The notes under the pieces were generated by a model, which saw nothing but the letters and a program-made list of their open reading frames with translations, did not search any database and was not told the origin of the DNA. From Bisgaard Taxon 45 (GTDB lineage: Bacteria; Pseudomonadota; Gammaproteobacteria; Enterobacterales; Pasteurellaceae): a stretch of DNA of 64,000 bases. Made by a program: the position numbers and the translations under genes. The stretch spans positions 248,001 through 312,000 of the forward strand of contig JAQAHH010000009.1 in assembly GCA_030783905.1 (NCBI GenBank). The letters are read 5' to 3'. Positions 28,059 through 37,324 of the stretch are shown here, one piece after another (positions within the stretch are counted from its first letter, which is position 1; each line of letters begins with the position of its first letter).

Positions 28059-28089
28059 AAAAATACCGCACTTTGTCGTGCGGTATTTT
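28059..28089. terminator. Terminator containing an uptake word
   Basis: AAAATACCGCAC and GTGCGGTATTTT face each other; the left arm contains the uptake word 28065-28073. T-runs follow on both strands. It lies between the convergent transporter and prlC genes. Confidence 0.88.
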
Positions 28090-28107
28090 TTTATCAGAAA
28101 AGGGGAG

Positions 28108-30147
28108 TTAATTTGCTATGCCTTTGTGTCTTAACAAGGCATCTAATTGTGGCTCACGTCCCCGGAAACGTTTGAACAGGATCATCGGCTCTTCACTTCC
28201 ACCTCGGCTTAAGATTTCATCTAAGAACGATTTGCCTGTTTCTGGATTAAAAATGCCTTCTTCTTCAAAACGGGAGAATGCATCAGCGGAGAGTACCTCT
28301 GCCCATAAATAACTATAATAGCCTGCTGCATAACCACCAGCAAAAATATGGCTAAAACTGTGCGGGGCTCTTGCCCATTCTACGCCTTTAATCACAGCCA
28401 CTTCCTCTTTAACCGCTTTTAAGGTATCGAGGATTTGATTTGCTTTGGTTGGATCAAAATGATGATGTAAGCGGAAATCAAATAAACCAAATTCTAATTG
28501 ACGCAAGACAAACATCGCGGCTTGGAAATTTTTTGCTTTCAATAGTTGTGCTAATTTTTCTTTTGGTAGCGGTTCACCGGTTTCATAGTGACCAGAGATA
28601 AAGTCGAGTGCATCTGCTTCCCAACACCAGTTTTCTAAAAATTGGCTTGGTAATTCCACGGCATCCCAAGGTACACCATTGATCCCCGCCACATCGGCAA
28701 CATCAATTTCGGTTAGCATATGGTGAATACCATGGCCAAATTCATGAAAGAGAGTAGTGACTTCGTCATGGGTAAATAAAGCTGGTTTATCACCGACTGG
28801 GGCATTGAAGTTACAGGTGAGATAGGCAACCGGTTTTTGGATTTCACCATTGGCTTTTTTGCGACGTCCAATACAATCATCCATCCAAGCACCACCACGT
28901 TTATTTTCACGCGCATACAAATCTAGATAGAAACTACCGCGGTGCTGATCCTTTTCATCGATAAGATCAAAAAAGCGGACATCTTTATGCCAAGTATCCA
29001 CATCAAAACGTTCTACAGCACGAATATTAAAAATACGCTTAATTAACTCAAATAAACCAGTTAGCACACGATTTTCTGGAAAGTAAGGGCGGAGTTCTTC
29101 ATCATTAATTGAATAAAGATATTGTTTTTGTTTTTCGCTATAAAAGGCAATATCCCAAGCTTCAAGCTCATCGACCCCAAACTGTGTTTGGCAGAAATCG
29201 AGTAACTCAGCTAATTCTTTTTCTCCTTGTGCTTTTGAACGTTTGGCAAGGCTGTCTAAGAAATCCAACACTTGCTGTGGTTTTTCCGCCATTTTGGTGG
29301 CAAGGGAAAGTTCAGTATAAGTATCAAAATCAAGGAGATGAGCCAGTTCTACACGTAAGTTGAGGATTTCTTGCATAATAGCACTATTATCCCATTTACC
29401 CGCATTAGGACCTTGCTCTGAAGCCCGTGTGACAAAGGCGCGATACATTTCTTCTCGTAATGCACGATTTTCACAATAGGTCATGACCGGTAGATAACTT
29501 GGTATTTCTAAGGTGAAACGATAGCCTTTTAGTCCCTTATGTTCAGCTGATTGTTTGGCTGCGGCTAAGGCGGATTCTGGTAATCCAGCTAATTCATCAA
29601 TGTTTTCAATGACTTTATCCCAGCCCATGGTGGCATCGAGAACATTATTACTAAATTGCGCGCTTAATTCCGATAAACGAGCAGAAATTTCACCATAACG
29701 TTTTTGTTTTTCTTGTGATAGGGAAATACCTGATAATTTGAAATCGCGTAGGGCATTATCAATGGTTTTTTGTTGTGCTAAATTGTAATGTGCAAATTCA
29801 GGACTGTTTTTAAGTTTTTCATAGGCATGATATAACCCTTGATGTTGACCCACCCAAGTGCTGTATTCAGATAATAAGGGTAAGCAAGCTTGATAGGCTT
29901 CGCGTAGTTCAGGACTGTTTTTGACCGCATTGAGATGAGAAACGGGAGACCATGCTTTACTGAAACGGTCGCCCATTTCAGTTAAAGGTAAAATAAAATT
30001 TTCCCAACTAAATTGTTCTTGTTTGAGTAATTGTTCGATATTATCACGGCAATCTTGAATCAGTTTTTCAACGGCAGGTTGTACATGTTCTGGTTTAATT
30101 TGTGAAAAAGGCGGTAACCCTTCAAAGGTCAGTAAGGGATTGGACAT
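28108..30147 (-). CDS. prlC: oligopeptidase A
   Basis: Cytoplasmic M3-family zinc metallopeptidase that degrades peptides, including cleaved signal peptides. From ATG 30147 (MSNPLLTFEGLPPF, with AAGGA upstream) the product is 679 residues, matching the E. coli enzyme; the frame extends 15 codons further without a ribosome site. The active-site helix LFHEFGHGIHHML, with the HExxH zinc motif, is near residue 468. The downstream glutamate lies in LPSQFLENWCWE. In H. influenzae, as I recall, prlC has the same oppA-like, ribA and pgpB neighbours, which supports orthology. Confidence 0.96.
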   Translation of the reverse strand: MSNPLLTFEGLPPFSQIKPEHVQPAVEKLIQDCRDNIEQLLKQEQFSWENFILPLTEMGDRFSKAWSPVSHLNAVKNSPELREAYQACLPLLSEYSTWVGQHQGLYHAYEKLKNSPEFAHYNLAQQKTIDNALRDFKLSGISLSQEKQKRYGEISARLSELSAQFSNNVLDATMGWDKVIENIDELAGLPESALAAAKQSAEHKGLKGYRFTLEIPSYLPVMTYCENRALREEMYRAFVTRASEQGPNAGKWDNSAIMQEILNLRVELAHLLDFDTYTELSLATKMAEKPQQVLDFLDSLAKRSKAQGEKELAELLDFCQTQFGVDELEAWDIAFYSEKQKQYLYSINDEELRPYFPENRVLTGLFELIKRIFNIRAVERFDVDTWHKDVRFFDLIDEKDQHRGSFYLDLYARENKRGGAWMDDCIGRRKKANGEIQKPVAYLTCNFNAPVGDKPALFTHDEVTTLFHEFGHGIHHMLTEIDVADVAGINGVPWDAVELPSQFLENWCWEADALDFISGHYETGEPLPKEKLAQLLKAKNFQAAMFVLRQLEFGLFDFRLHHHFDPTKANQILDTLKAVKEEVAVIKGVEWARAPHSFSHIFAGGYAAGYYSYLWAEVLSADAFSRFEEEGIFNPETGKSFLDEILSRGGSEEPMILFKRFRGREPQLDALLRHKGIAN

Positions 30148-30268
30148 AAATAATTTCCTTAAATGATTAGTCGTTTTTACTACATTGGGCAAAATTTTAT
30201 AATATCAAGCTTGAAAAAGCGAAAAAATTGTAGATAATTGAGAATTGTTTTTATTCAAAAGGGTAGTT

Positions 30269-30631
30269 ATGAAGGCAATTTATATTTTATTAGGGTTTAT
30301 TTTTCTCGGCTTAGGTATTGTGGGAATTATTCTTCCGCTTATGCCTGCAACGCCTTTCTTGTTATTAACATTGTTCTTTTTTGCAAAAGGATCTGATCGT
30401 CTACATCATTGGTTTTTGCAAACACAATTGTATAACAAGCACTTAAAATCCTTCAAAGAAGATCGTGCCTTAACGCAAAAATCCAAGTTTTGGATTTTAT
30501 TATTCGCGACAATCATGTTATCAATTGGATTTTATTTTACGCCAAGTGTCGTTGGGCGAACGATCATTGTGTTGGTGCTACTGACTAAATATTGGTTCTT
30601 CTTCTTTTGGATTAAAACCGCAAAGCAATAA
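30269..30631 (+). CDS. ybaN: YbaN family (DUF454) inner-membrane protein
   Basis: A 120-residue protein with three hydrophobic segments: about residues 3-38 (likely one hairpin, ILLGFIFLGLGIVGIILPLMPATPFLLL), then 75-90 and 97-115. The LGxxGxxLPxxPTTPF-like block is the DUF454 signature. Start chosen at 30269, behind AAAAGGG; eight extra residues upstream are in frame but unlikely. Its function is unknown, though E. coli ybaN lies by the priB/apt region. It is divergent from prlC with about 120 bases between starts. Confidence 0.88.
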   Translation: MKAIYILLGFIFLGLGIVGIILPLMPATPFLLLTLFFFAKGSDRLHHWFLQTQLYNKHLKSFKEDRALTQKSKFWILLFATIMLSIGFYFTPSVVGRTIIVLVLLTKYWFFFFWIKTAKQ

Positions 30632-30687
30632 TTGGTATTCGCTAAGCATTGTTTGTATAATGCAGATCACTTTTCAGGGAAAACTCT

Positions 30688-32277
30688 ATGCTTAGCGATG
30701 CTTTTTTTTCATTTCATTATAGCGTAAATCGGCTACTTCGTATAAAACGTGCACTGCTGTTGGGCATCATTTCATGCCTTGTTGGCTGTGAACAGCCCGA
30801 TTCTGACGCGATCAACTCTTCCTCTCTGCCGACTACCTCAGCGACGATCGATATTCAACCGAGTCGTGAAACCTTAACTCGTGGTGTTTATCATGATCTC
30901 CTTCTCAATCCTCACCAGGTGTCAAATGCCGAGCAAGCCACTTTCTTGCAAGATTTATTGGAAGGCTTAACCGCCTATGATCATGCAGGTCATCCTATTC
31001 CTGCCGTCGCGGAAAGCTGGCGGACAGAGGATTATAAAACGTGGTTTTTCATTTTACGAGAAGGGGCAACATGGTCTAACGGTGACGCGGTCACGGCACA
31101 AGATTTTGTACAAAGTTGGCAGCATTTAGCACGCTCTAATAGCCCACTTAAAACCTATTTATCTTTTTTAACGTTAGCCAATGCACAAGCTGTTTTAAAC
31201 GGCAACATGGCACCTACGAAGTTAGGTGTTGAAGCGATCGAGCCTCGTGTGCTACGTATTCAACTTGATAAACCGACCCCCGCGTTACCCGCCATGCTGA
31301 CCCATGTTGCCTTATTGCCTCTCTATCAGAAAGAGAGTACGCAGTTTGTGAGTAATGGTGCATATAAATTAATCGATCAACAGGCGAATTTCATTCATTT
31401 AGAAAAAAATCCACACTATTGGGCGCAACAAAAAGTGTCTTTTAAGTTTGTCGATTACCAGAAAATCAGCGCATTTGAACCAGTGTCAAAGGTGGATTGG
31501 GTGTTAGCCCCTCAACAGGCAATGACACCGTTACAGTATTTTCCCACCTTGTGTACGCACTATTATGAGTTTAATTTTAGCCATCCCTTACTGCAAAAAA
31601 GTGCGGTACGAAAAGCGTTAATTTCGATGATTTCTACACGAAGTATTGTGCAGGATGTGTTGCCAACGATGCAACCTACCACCAATTTTTTACCTCATTC
31701 CATGCAGATGGATGCGGAACAGGCTTGGGAACCCGTCGTGGTGGAACAAATACTGGGACAACAGGGGATTACCGAAAGTAACCCATTGAAATTAACCTTG
31801 ACTTATGATCACGTTGCACCGAATGCTGAGATTGCACAGCGATTGATTCGTATGTGGTCACAATCAGATATGATTAGAGTAAATGCACAGCCTGTGTCTC
31901 GGCAACAGTTACTGGAAAAACGGGCGAAACGTGATTTTCAGGTCATCCGTTCTGGCTGGTGCGCGGATTATAATGAACCCTCAGCCTTTTTAAACCTGTT
32001 TTATTCACAGGCTGCTGATAATCAAGCAGGCTATCATAATACGCAGGTAGATCAATTATTAGAAGCAACGCTTTTACCACAGAGTGATACGCAGCGAAAC
32101 AGCATCTATGCTAAATTGATAGCACAGTTGCAGCAAGATTATGTGGTATTGCCGATTTTCCAATATACGACGCCCGTTTTTCTTCATCCTACTGTAACGG
32201 GCTATCTTCTTGATAACCCGACTGGGACAATATATAGCAAAGATTTATACCGTAAAGTCAGTGAGATGCGGCAATAA
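30688..32277 (+). CDS. OppA-like extracytoplasmic peptide-binding lipoprotein
   Basis: A 529-residue ABC-transporter solute-binding protein of family 5 (SBP_bac_5), with conserved LLEGLTAYD, AESWRTEDYKTWFFILREGATWSNGD and QDFVQSWQHL. It is probably lipid-anchored: the hydrophobic stretch ALLLGIISCLVGC places the lipobox cysteine at residue 34. The n-region before it is unusually long (about 20 residues), and no other ATG fits, so a start at a nearby rare codon is possible. No permease or ATPase genes are adjacent, so it is an orphan binding protein like the H. influenzae gene next to prlC. The ligand may be a peptide or glutathione; not determinable here. Confidence 0.88.
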   Translation: MLSDAFFSFHYSVNRLLRIKRALLLGIISCLVGCEQPDSDAINSSSLPTTSATIDIQPSRETLTRGVYHDLLLNPHQVSNAEQATFLQDLLEGLTAYDHAGHPIPAVAESWRTEDYKTWFFILREGATWSNGDAVTAQDFVQSWQHLARSNSPLKTYLSFLTLANAQAVLNGNMAPTKLGVEAIEPRVLRIQLDKPTPALPAMLTHVALLPLYQKESTQFVSNGAYKLIDQQANFIHLEKNPHYWAQQKVSFKFVDYQKISAFEPVSKVDWVLAPQQAMTPLQYFPTLCTHYYEFNFSHPLLQKSAVRKALISMISTRSIVQDVLPTMQPTTNFLPHSMQMDAEQAWEPVVVEQILGQQGITESNPLKLTLTYDHVAPNAEIAQRLIRMWSQSDMIRVNAQPVSRQQLLEKRAKRDFQVIRSGWCADYNEPSAFLNLFYSQAADNQAGYHNTQVDQLLEATLLPQSDTQRNSIYAKLIAQLQQDYVVLPIFQYTTPVFLHPTVTGYLLDNPTGTIYSKDLYRKVSEMRQ

Positions 32278-32333
32278 AGCGCGGTCAGATTGGTGAGCAA
32301 TGCGCCATGAGTATGTTGTCGCGGGACATTCGT

Positions 32334-32993
32334 TTATTTTTTTTGGGGTGGAACTTCTTCCGAGCAGTAAGGGCAATCTAGCTGATACTTTTGTTCATTA
32401 TGGATAATAAAATGCCCCATTTTTTTGGCTTTTGTATCTAAATATTCGGTGTTATAACGATTTTCACCTACATTTAATGCAACACGTTCCACAATATTGA
32501 TCCCTGCTTTTTTCATGGTGTCAATTTTGTTTGGATTATTAGTTAATAAGCGCACTTTTTTGATCCCTAACAGTGCGAAGATATCCGCACAGACGTCAAA
32601 ATTTCGTTCATCAGCGGCAAAACCTAAAGCAAGGTTTGCTTCAATGGTATCCATTCCTTTATCTTGCAGTGAGTAGGCGCGGATTTTATTAATCAAACCG
32701 ATCCCACGTCCTTCCTCGCGATGATAAATTAATACCCCTCGTCCTTCTTGGCTGATTTGACGTAAGGCGGCAGCCAGTTGAAAACCACAATCACATTTCA
32801 AGCTGTATAGGGCATCGCCAGTTAAACATTCAGAATGGATGCGCGCGAGAATGGGTTCATCCGTGTTTTCTACATCGCCTAGCACTAATGCTACATGCTC
32901 TTTTTTGGTGTCAGGGAATTCAAACCCAACAATTTTGAACATGCCGAATTCCGTTGGCAAATTGGCCTCGGTAACGCGTTGAATTTTTGCCAT
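32334..32993 (-). CDS. ribA: GTP cyclohydrolase II
   Basis: Opens GTP to the pyrimidine that starts riboflavin synthesis. 219 residues from ATG 32993, which has AAGGATTG upstream. Zinc cysteines are in [21 protein letters not shown] (about residues 50-70, three cysteines); the GTP-binding [13 protein letters not shown] follows at about 95. The C-terminal tail has an additional CPYC pair ([12 protein letters not shown]) not needed for catalysis. It is a free-standing RibA, not a RibBA fusion. The start is 63 bases from the divergent pgpB start. I do not see an FMN riboswitch in that space. Confidence 0.96.
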   Translation of the reverse strand: MAKIQRVTEANLPTEFGMFKIVGFEFPDTKKEHVALVLGDVENTDEPILARIHSECLTGDALYSLKCDCGFQLAAALRQISQEGRGVLIYHREEGRGIGLINKIRAYSLQDKGMDTIEANLALGFAADERNFDVCADIFALLGIKKVRLLTNNPNKIDTMKKAGINIVERVALNVGENRYNTEYLDTKAKKMGHFIIHNEQKYQLDCPYCSEEVPPQKK

Positions 32994-33056
32994 AATCAAT
33001 CCTTATTCTTTGATGCGTTATCTGATAGAATGTCGCTCTTTCAGATGATTCATTTT

Positions 33057-33812
33057 ATGGTTACGAATATGTTAAAAAGATTATCATTATATACCTTATT
33101 GCTTTGTATTGTCCCTTTTTTTGCTTGGATTTTTACATGGCAATGGAGTAGTCACGATGTCATGACCAATTACGATTACCCGCTCTATTTCTTAACAGAA
33201 AGTGGGAGTGTACCTTATGCCATCATTACCTGTGGGGCGTTTGCATTATTACTGATGCCGTTATTCTCAACAAGAAAGCAGTGGGTATTAGGGGTCATTG
33301 TGATGGCCTTTTCGGTTATCCTGACGCAGGGGATTAAAAGTGGTCTAAAAACCCTTTTCTCGGAACCTCGTCCTTATGTTGTTTATGTGGCAGAAGAAAG
33401 TAGAATCAGTGTCGCGCAATTTTATGCGCAAGAGCGTAAACAACGCTCGGATTTTATTGATCAGTTTTATCAAACAAAAGCTGACACACCAAGCTGGCTA
33501 AAACGTCATTATGAAAAAGAAGTAGGTTATGCCTTCCCATCTGGTCATACTATTTTTGCCGCCACTTGGTTGATGCTTGTGGTAGGATTCGTACAATTAT
33601 TAGGTGTACGGACACTGGCAGCCAAGGTATTTGTGAGCCTCACGTCGTTGTGGGCCGTATTGATGCTGATTAGTCGTTTACGCTTTGGTATGCACTATCC
33701 AATCGATTTATTCATCAGTACCTTGATTGCCTTTTTGGTACATTGGGGGATTTTTACGTTTTTGCAAAAAAAAGCGATATTTATCAATAAAAAAGATCAA
33801 AATAATGACTAA
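33057..33812 (+). CDS. pgpB: phosphatidylglycerophosphatase B (PAP2 family)
   Basis: Integral membrane phosphatase acting on phosphatidylglycerophosphate and undecaprenyl pyrophosphate at the periplasmic face. The acid-phosphatase signature is complete: [11 protein letters not shown] (motif 1), [13 protein letters not shown] (motif 2) and [13 protein letters not shown] (motif 3), the last two near residues 160-170 and 205-217. About six hydrophobic helices. The frame is open far upstream; I place the start at 33057 (MVTNMLKR), with 33069 equally plausible from alignment with E. coli PgpB, 251 or 247 residues. Neither has a clear ribosome site. nagK follows after 38 bases and may share the transcript. 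Confidence 0.9.
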   Translation: MVTNMLKRLSLYTLLLCIVPFFAWIFTWQWSSHDVMTNYDYPLYFLTESGSVPYAIITCGAFALLLMPLFSTRKQWVLGVIVMAFSVILTQGIKSGLKTLFSEPRPYVVYVAEESRISVAQFYAQERKQRSDFIDQFYQTKADTPSWLKRHYEKEVGYAFPSGHTIFAATWLMLVVGFVQLLGVRTLAAKVFVSLTSLWAVLMLISRLRFGMHYPIDLFISTLIAFLVHWGIFTFLQKKAIFINKKDQNND

Positions 33813-33850
33813 AATTGAGACTATGTTTAAATGAGATGAATGAGGTGAAC

Positions 33851-34765
33851 ATGTTATACGGATTTGATATCGGTGGAACAAAAATTGAGCTTGCCGTATT
33901 TAATGATAAGCTAGACAAACTGTATTCAGAAAGAGTCGAAACCCCGAAAGAAAGCTATGAAGAATGGTTAAACACAATTGTTAACTTAGTCCATAAAGCA
34001 GACAAAATGTTTCAGTGTCAAGGCACAGTAGGCTTAGGTATTCCCGGTTTTGTTAATCCTAAAACAGGCATCGCTGAAATTGTAAATATTCGAGCAGCAG
34101 ATCATAAACCGATTATTCAGGATCTTGAGGCGCGACTTGGACGAGAAGTCCGAGCTGAAAATGATGCAAACTGTTTCGCATTGTCAGAAGCTTGGGATGC
34201 AGAAAATGCCCAGTATCCAAGCGTGTTAGGTTTAATCCTTGGAACAGGATTTGGTGGCGGTCTGATTTTTAATGGTAAAGTACATTCTGGTCAAACGGGG
34301 ATGGCGGGCGAAGTTGGGCATACACAATTAAACTACCATGCCTTAAAGCTTTTAGGTTGGGATAAGGCACCGATTTATGACTGTGGTTGTGGAAACCGCG
34401 CTTGCTTAGATACTTATTTGTCAGGTAGAGGCTTTGAAATGCTGTATCGTGATATGCAAGGCGAAACATTAAGTGCTAAAGAGATTATTCAACGTTTTTA
34501 TGCGGGTGAACAATGTGCGGTTAAATTTGTTGAACTTTTTATTGAGCTTTGTGCCATTTCGATCGGTAATCTGATCACCGTATTAGATCCTCATGTCATC
34601 GTTTTAGGTGGGGGATTATCTAATTTTGATTATTTATATGAAGCCTTACCGAAAGCCTTGCCTGCACATTTATTGCGCAGTGCAAATCTTCCTCTCATTA
34701 AAAAAGCGAAATACGGTGATTCGGGTGGAGTGAGAGGCGCCGCTGCATTATTTTTGAGCAAATAA
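33851..34765 (+). CDS. nagK: N-acetyl-D-glucosamine kinase (ROK family)
   Basis: Phosphorylates GlcNAc freed during peptidoglycan recycling or taken up, giving GlcNAc-6-phosphate, the inducer of NagC encoded upstream. 304 residues from ATG 33851, behind GAGGTGAAC. ATP-binding [14 protein letters not shown] is at residues 4-17; the catalytic aspartate lies in [13 protein letters not shown] (about 105-117); HTQ-zinc motif [10 protein letters not shown] is at about 178-187, with aspartate in the usual glutamate place. Substrate choice is from close overall likeness to E. coli NagK; a glucokinase of the same family is the alternative. Confidence 0.9.
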   Translation: MLYGFDIGGTKIELAVFNDKLDKLYSERVETPKESYEEWLNTIVNLVHKADKMFQCQGTVGLGIPGFVNPKTGIAEIVNIRAADHKPIIQDLEARLGREVRAENDANCFALSEAWDAENAQYPSVLGLILGTGFGGGLIFNGKVHSGQTGMAGEVGHTQLNYHALKLLGWDKAPIYDCGCGNRACLDTYLSGRGFEMLYRDMQGETLSAKEIIQRFYAGEQCAVKFVELFIELCAISIGNLITVLDPHVIVLGGGLSNFDYLYEALPKALPAHLLRSANLPLIKKAKYGDSGGVRGAAALFLSK

Positions 34766-34774
34766 ATAGGGGAG

Positions 34775-34807
34775 ATAGCGAGGTGAATTCACCTTGCTAT
34801 TTTTTTA
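34775..34807 (+). terminator. nagK terminator
   Basis: ATAGCgAGGTGA / TCACCTtGCTAT, one mismatch, followed by TTTTTTTATG. Confidence 0.88.
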
Positions 34808-34917
34808 TGTCATGCCATTGAATGGATTATTTTGTTGTAGTGAGTTGAAATTTTATTCAAAAATAGGTCATTATTCGTTAGAATGATGAGGTTTATATTT
34901 TAGTTTAAGGAAACTTT

Positions 34918-35607
34918 ATGCGCCAATATACATCAAAAGCTATTTTATTGATGACTGCTATTGCTCTCTCTGCCTGTAGTCATTTACCTCAACCTCAATC
35001 TCAAGGGACGGCTATTTCTGCGCAAACGGTCACACAAGCCTTAGGCGTTGATCTTGCAAGCTTAGAACAAAAAGCAATGGCATTAAAATCATTTGAATAT
35101 AGCCATAATCATGATCACTATGTCGCCTATTTAAGCTCGCAACCAGAATTGATTAAAGTAAAAAAAGAGGGGCAGTTGACAACGTTTTTTTATCAAGCCG
35201 GTAAAGTAACGTTTGTACAAGATAAAACTGGGGTTTATCAGTTTAATCAACAGGGTGAAGTGATTGCGGCTATTGATGTAAATGGCAAAAAACAGCTCGT
35301 TAATTCAGCAGAGAGTAAAGCGTTATGGCATAAAGCAAGCCAATTACAAAAATTATTCGGCTATAATAAGGCAGACGCCAGCGCGGGACGAGTGAAAACC
35401 GGCAGTGATGCCAAGGTAAATTATCTCTGTATTGCGAAAATCCAACAAGTTGCACAGACTCACCGCGTTTTTCGTAGCCCAGAAAATGCTGTCGTCACAG
35501 AAAATCAAATTAAAGCCACCGTCCGTTTGAATGGCAATCAATACTACAATATGGATTGCCAATTATCAGGTGATAAAGTCAGTAAGCTTAGCTTAATGAA
35601 AAAGTAA
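34918..35607 (+). CDS. Uncharacterised lipoprotein
   Basis: A 229-residue predicted lipoprotein: MRQYTSK, a hydrophobic core and lipobox LSAC with the cysteine at residue 20, then a Pro/Gln-rich linker (SHLPQPQSQG). The mature part alternates short strands with many Lys, Gln and Val residues. It has two further cysteines (in YLCIAKI and MDCQLSG) that could form a disulfide in the periplasm. AAGGAAACTTT precedes the ATG. I do not recognise a family. It has its own strong terminator, so it is probably expressed alone, between nagK and the kinase-like gene. Confidence 0.87.
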   Translation: MRQYTSKAILLMTAIALSACSHLPQPQSQGTAISAQTVTQALGVDLASLEQKAMALKSFEYSHNHDHYVAYLSSQPELIKVKKEGQLTTFFYQAGKVTFVQDKTGVYQFNQQGEVIAAIDVNGKKQLVNSAESKALWHKASQLQKLFGYNKADASAGRVKTGSDAKVNYLCIAKIQQVAQTHRVFRSPENAVVTENQIKATVRLNGNQYYNMDCQLSGDKVSKLSLMKK

Positions 35608-35625
35608 TCATTGAGTGACGTGATG

Positions 35626-35664
35626 AATAAAGTGTGGTGATTTAGCCACACTTTATTTTTTTAA
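35626..35664 (+). terminator. Terminator after the lipoprotein gene
   Basis: Perfect 12-base arms AATAAAGTGTGG / CCACACTTTATT with an 8-base loop, then TTTTTT. Confidence 0.9.
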
Positions 35665-35682
35665 GTAAAGGAAACATGTTAA

Positions 35683-36423
35683 ATGGAATTTTTGCCTACT
35701 TCGTTTGAAGAGTATATAGCACAATTAGTGGAAGAAAATAGACATAGACGTATTTATCGTTTCCAGTATCAAGGCAAGCACTATTGGCTCAAACAGCCAG
35801 AACAGCTTCGAGGTATTTGGAAACTGTTAAAACCAAATGCTCAGATTGCCTTACAAAAAGAAATCCAAATCTTAAAGTATTTTGTCTCGCGTCAAGCACC
35901 GGTACCTCAATTAATCACATATGGTGAACACTTTTTTGTCGTAGAAGATGCAGGACGTACAGCGATTGCTTGGCAGGAAGATAGTCGCCTCTCTCAGCAA
36001 CGCAAATTGCAAATTTTATTGGACTGTCTGCATGCGCTCATTCAATTACATCAAACGGGCTTAGTTCATGGCAGACCGGTGTTACGAGACATGACTTGGC
36101 AAGATGGTAAGGTGACCTTTATTGATTTGGAAGCCTATCCTACCGAGAAGGATTTACTGCGGAAAAAAACCAAAGACGTGATACTGTTCTTATATGGCTT
36201 ATGTCGTGCCAAAGTGATTTCAGATGAGCAAATTCAATGTCTAATACGTGAATATGCCGAACTTGGTGATGCTCAAGTTTGGCATGAGGTATTATCGACA
36301 CTACGACGATATCGCTTTATTTATTACATTTTGTTACCATTTAAACCGATCGCAAAAACCGATCTGATTGCTATTTATCGTTTATTTGAAAATATGTCAT
36401 TTCAATTGAAAGAGGGCAAATAA
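35683..36423 (+). CDS. Kinase-fold protein with an altered catalytic loop (LPS-kinase-like)
   Basis: A 246-residue soluble protein with the layout of small bacterial protein/LPS kinases (KdkA, WaaP, InaA type). A lysine in HYWLKQPE (about residue 34) sits where the ATP lysine should be, ALQKEIQILKYF (about 58-70) resembles the alpha-C helix glutamate, LIQLHQTGLVHGRPVLRDMTW (about 120-140) the catalytic loop, and VTFIDLEAY the metal-binding DFG site. The loop reads HGRPVLRD where typical members have HGDxxxxN: Asp is replaced by Arg and Asn by Asp. It may be a pseudokinase or a distinct subfamily. The stop is followed after one base by the ATG of a 44-residue lipoprotein. Confidence 0.8.
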   Translation: MEFLPTSFEEYIAQLVEENRHRRIYRFQYQGKHYWLKQPEQLRGIWKLLKPNAQIALQKEIQILKYFVSRQAPVPQLITYGEHFFVVEDAGRTAIAWQEDSRLSQQRKLQILLDCLHALIQLHQTGLVHGRPVLRDMTWQDGKVTFIDLEAYPTEKDLLRKKTKDVILFLYGLCRAKVISDEQIQCLIREYAELGDAQVWHEVLSTLRRYRFIYYILLPFKPIAKTDLIAIYRLFENMSFQLKEGK

Positions 36424-36424
36424 G

Positions 36425-36559
36425 ATGAAAAAATATATCATCTTTATATTGATGAGCTTGATCGTGTCGAGCTGTGCAGTGGGTGGCAGCGTCAATGCGG
36501 GTGGTGGCAGTAGCGGAGTTGGCGTTGGCGTGGGGATTGGAACAGGCGTCAGATTTTAA
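36425..36559 (+). CDS. Small glycine-rich lipoprotein (44 residues)
   Basis: Starts one base after the stop of the kinase-like gene. The product has MKKYIIFILMSLIVSSC: a short basic start, a hydrophobic core and lipobox VSSC with cysteine 17. The 27-residue mature peptide is almost only Gly, Val, Ser and Ala (VGVGVGIGTGV) and ends in Arg-Phe. The pattern suggests a lipid-anchored glycine-zipper peptide that could insert in a membrane. No family recognised. The tight spacing suggests joint expression with the kinase-like protein. Confidence 0.72.
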   Translation: MKKYIIFILMSLIVSSCAVGGSVNAGGGSSGVGVGVGIGTGVRF

Positions 36560-36646
36560 TTAAATGCTGCGTTTGGGTTTATTTTTACCATTTGCTTGAT
36601 GAGTTAACCGCTATGGGCCGTTGCCTGATAGCGGTTTATTATCGCA

Positions 36647-37201
36647 CTATAAATAAGAAACAAACTGAGAAAGGTCTTGCGATTTCTTTTCTCTTTCCAT
36701 TTTTTCTTCCGCACTCCCTAGCATTAATAAGGCAATCACCTTATCCTGTTCTGCACAATGGAAGGCATGACGTAATCTACGACCATTTACCCATTTTCCC
36801 GTAATCCATACATTCGCAAACCCCTGTGCATTGGCAGCCAATTGAATTGCATAAGTGGCACAGCCAGCACTGAGCATTTGTTCCCAAGCGGGGACTTTAG
36901 GCAAGGTTTTATTGATTTTCGCAATCACCGCAATCACCATCGGTGCTCGCTTGGCGAGGTTTTCTGCTTTTTTGAGAAATTCTTCGCCTAATTCAAACTC
37001 TTGTACTGTCTCTTTCAATAAGCTTTCCAGCTTATTTAACCCTTCTCCTTCCATCACAATAAAGCGATAAGGGGATAATCGACCATGATCAGGCACATTT
37101 AATGCGGCTTGAAAAATTAAGTCTAACTGTGCTTTATCGGGCGCGGGAGCCGTCAGTTTCTTTTCTGAGCGACGTGTTGTCAGTAATTGTAGTGCATCCA
37201 T
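36647..37201 (-). CDS. ydjA: NAD(P)H nitroreductase YdjA family
   Basis: FMN-dependent oxidoreductase, a minimal single-domain member of the nitroreductase superfamily. The 184-residue product has the FMN-binding TTRRSEKKL at the N-terminus, APDHGRL-like NVPDHGRLSPYRFIV (about residues 37-51), and ANAQGFANVWITG followed by LGSAEE near the C-terminus. This equals YdjA of E. coli (183 residues). The physiological substrate is not known. An uptake word lies 20 bases upstream of the start (37222-37230). The gene is divergent from sppA. Confidence 0.93.
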   Translation of the reverse strand: MDALQLLTTRRSEKKLTAPAPDKAQLDLIFQAALNVPDHGRLSPYRFIVMEGEGLNKLESLLKETVQEFELGEEFLKKAENLAKRAPMVIAVIAKINKTLPKVPAWEQMLSAGCATYAIQLAANAQGFANVWITGKWVNGRRLRHAFHCAEQDKVIALLMLGSAEEKMEREKKSQDLSQFVSYL

Positions 37202-37324
37202 GAAATTGTCCTCGGTGAGTCAAGTGCGGTAGATTTTAGCATATTTTACGATGAGCGTTTATTGCTCTCCAAGTTTATGGTATGTTAACAAAATTCCTTT
37301 ATTCTGTTTATTTGATGAGGTTGT

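Noticed and set aside
35676..35708. Ten-codon ORF (MLNGIFAYFV) overlapping the start of the kinase-like gene
   Set aside because: It sits behind the same AAAGGAAA site, 7 bases upstream of the ATG in another frame. This is most likely chance, since the longer frame is clearly the gene.
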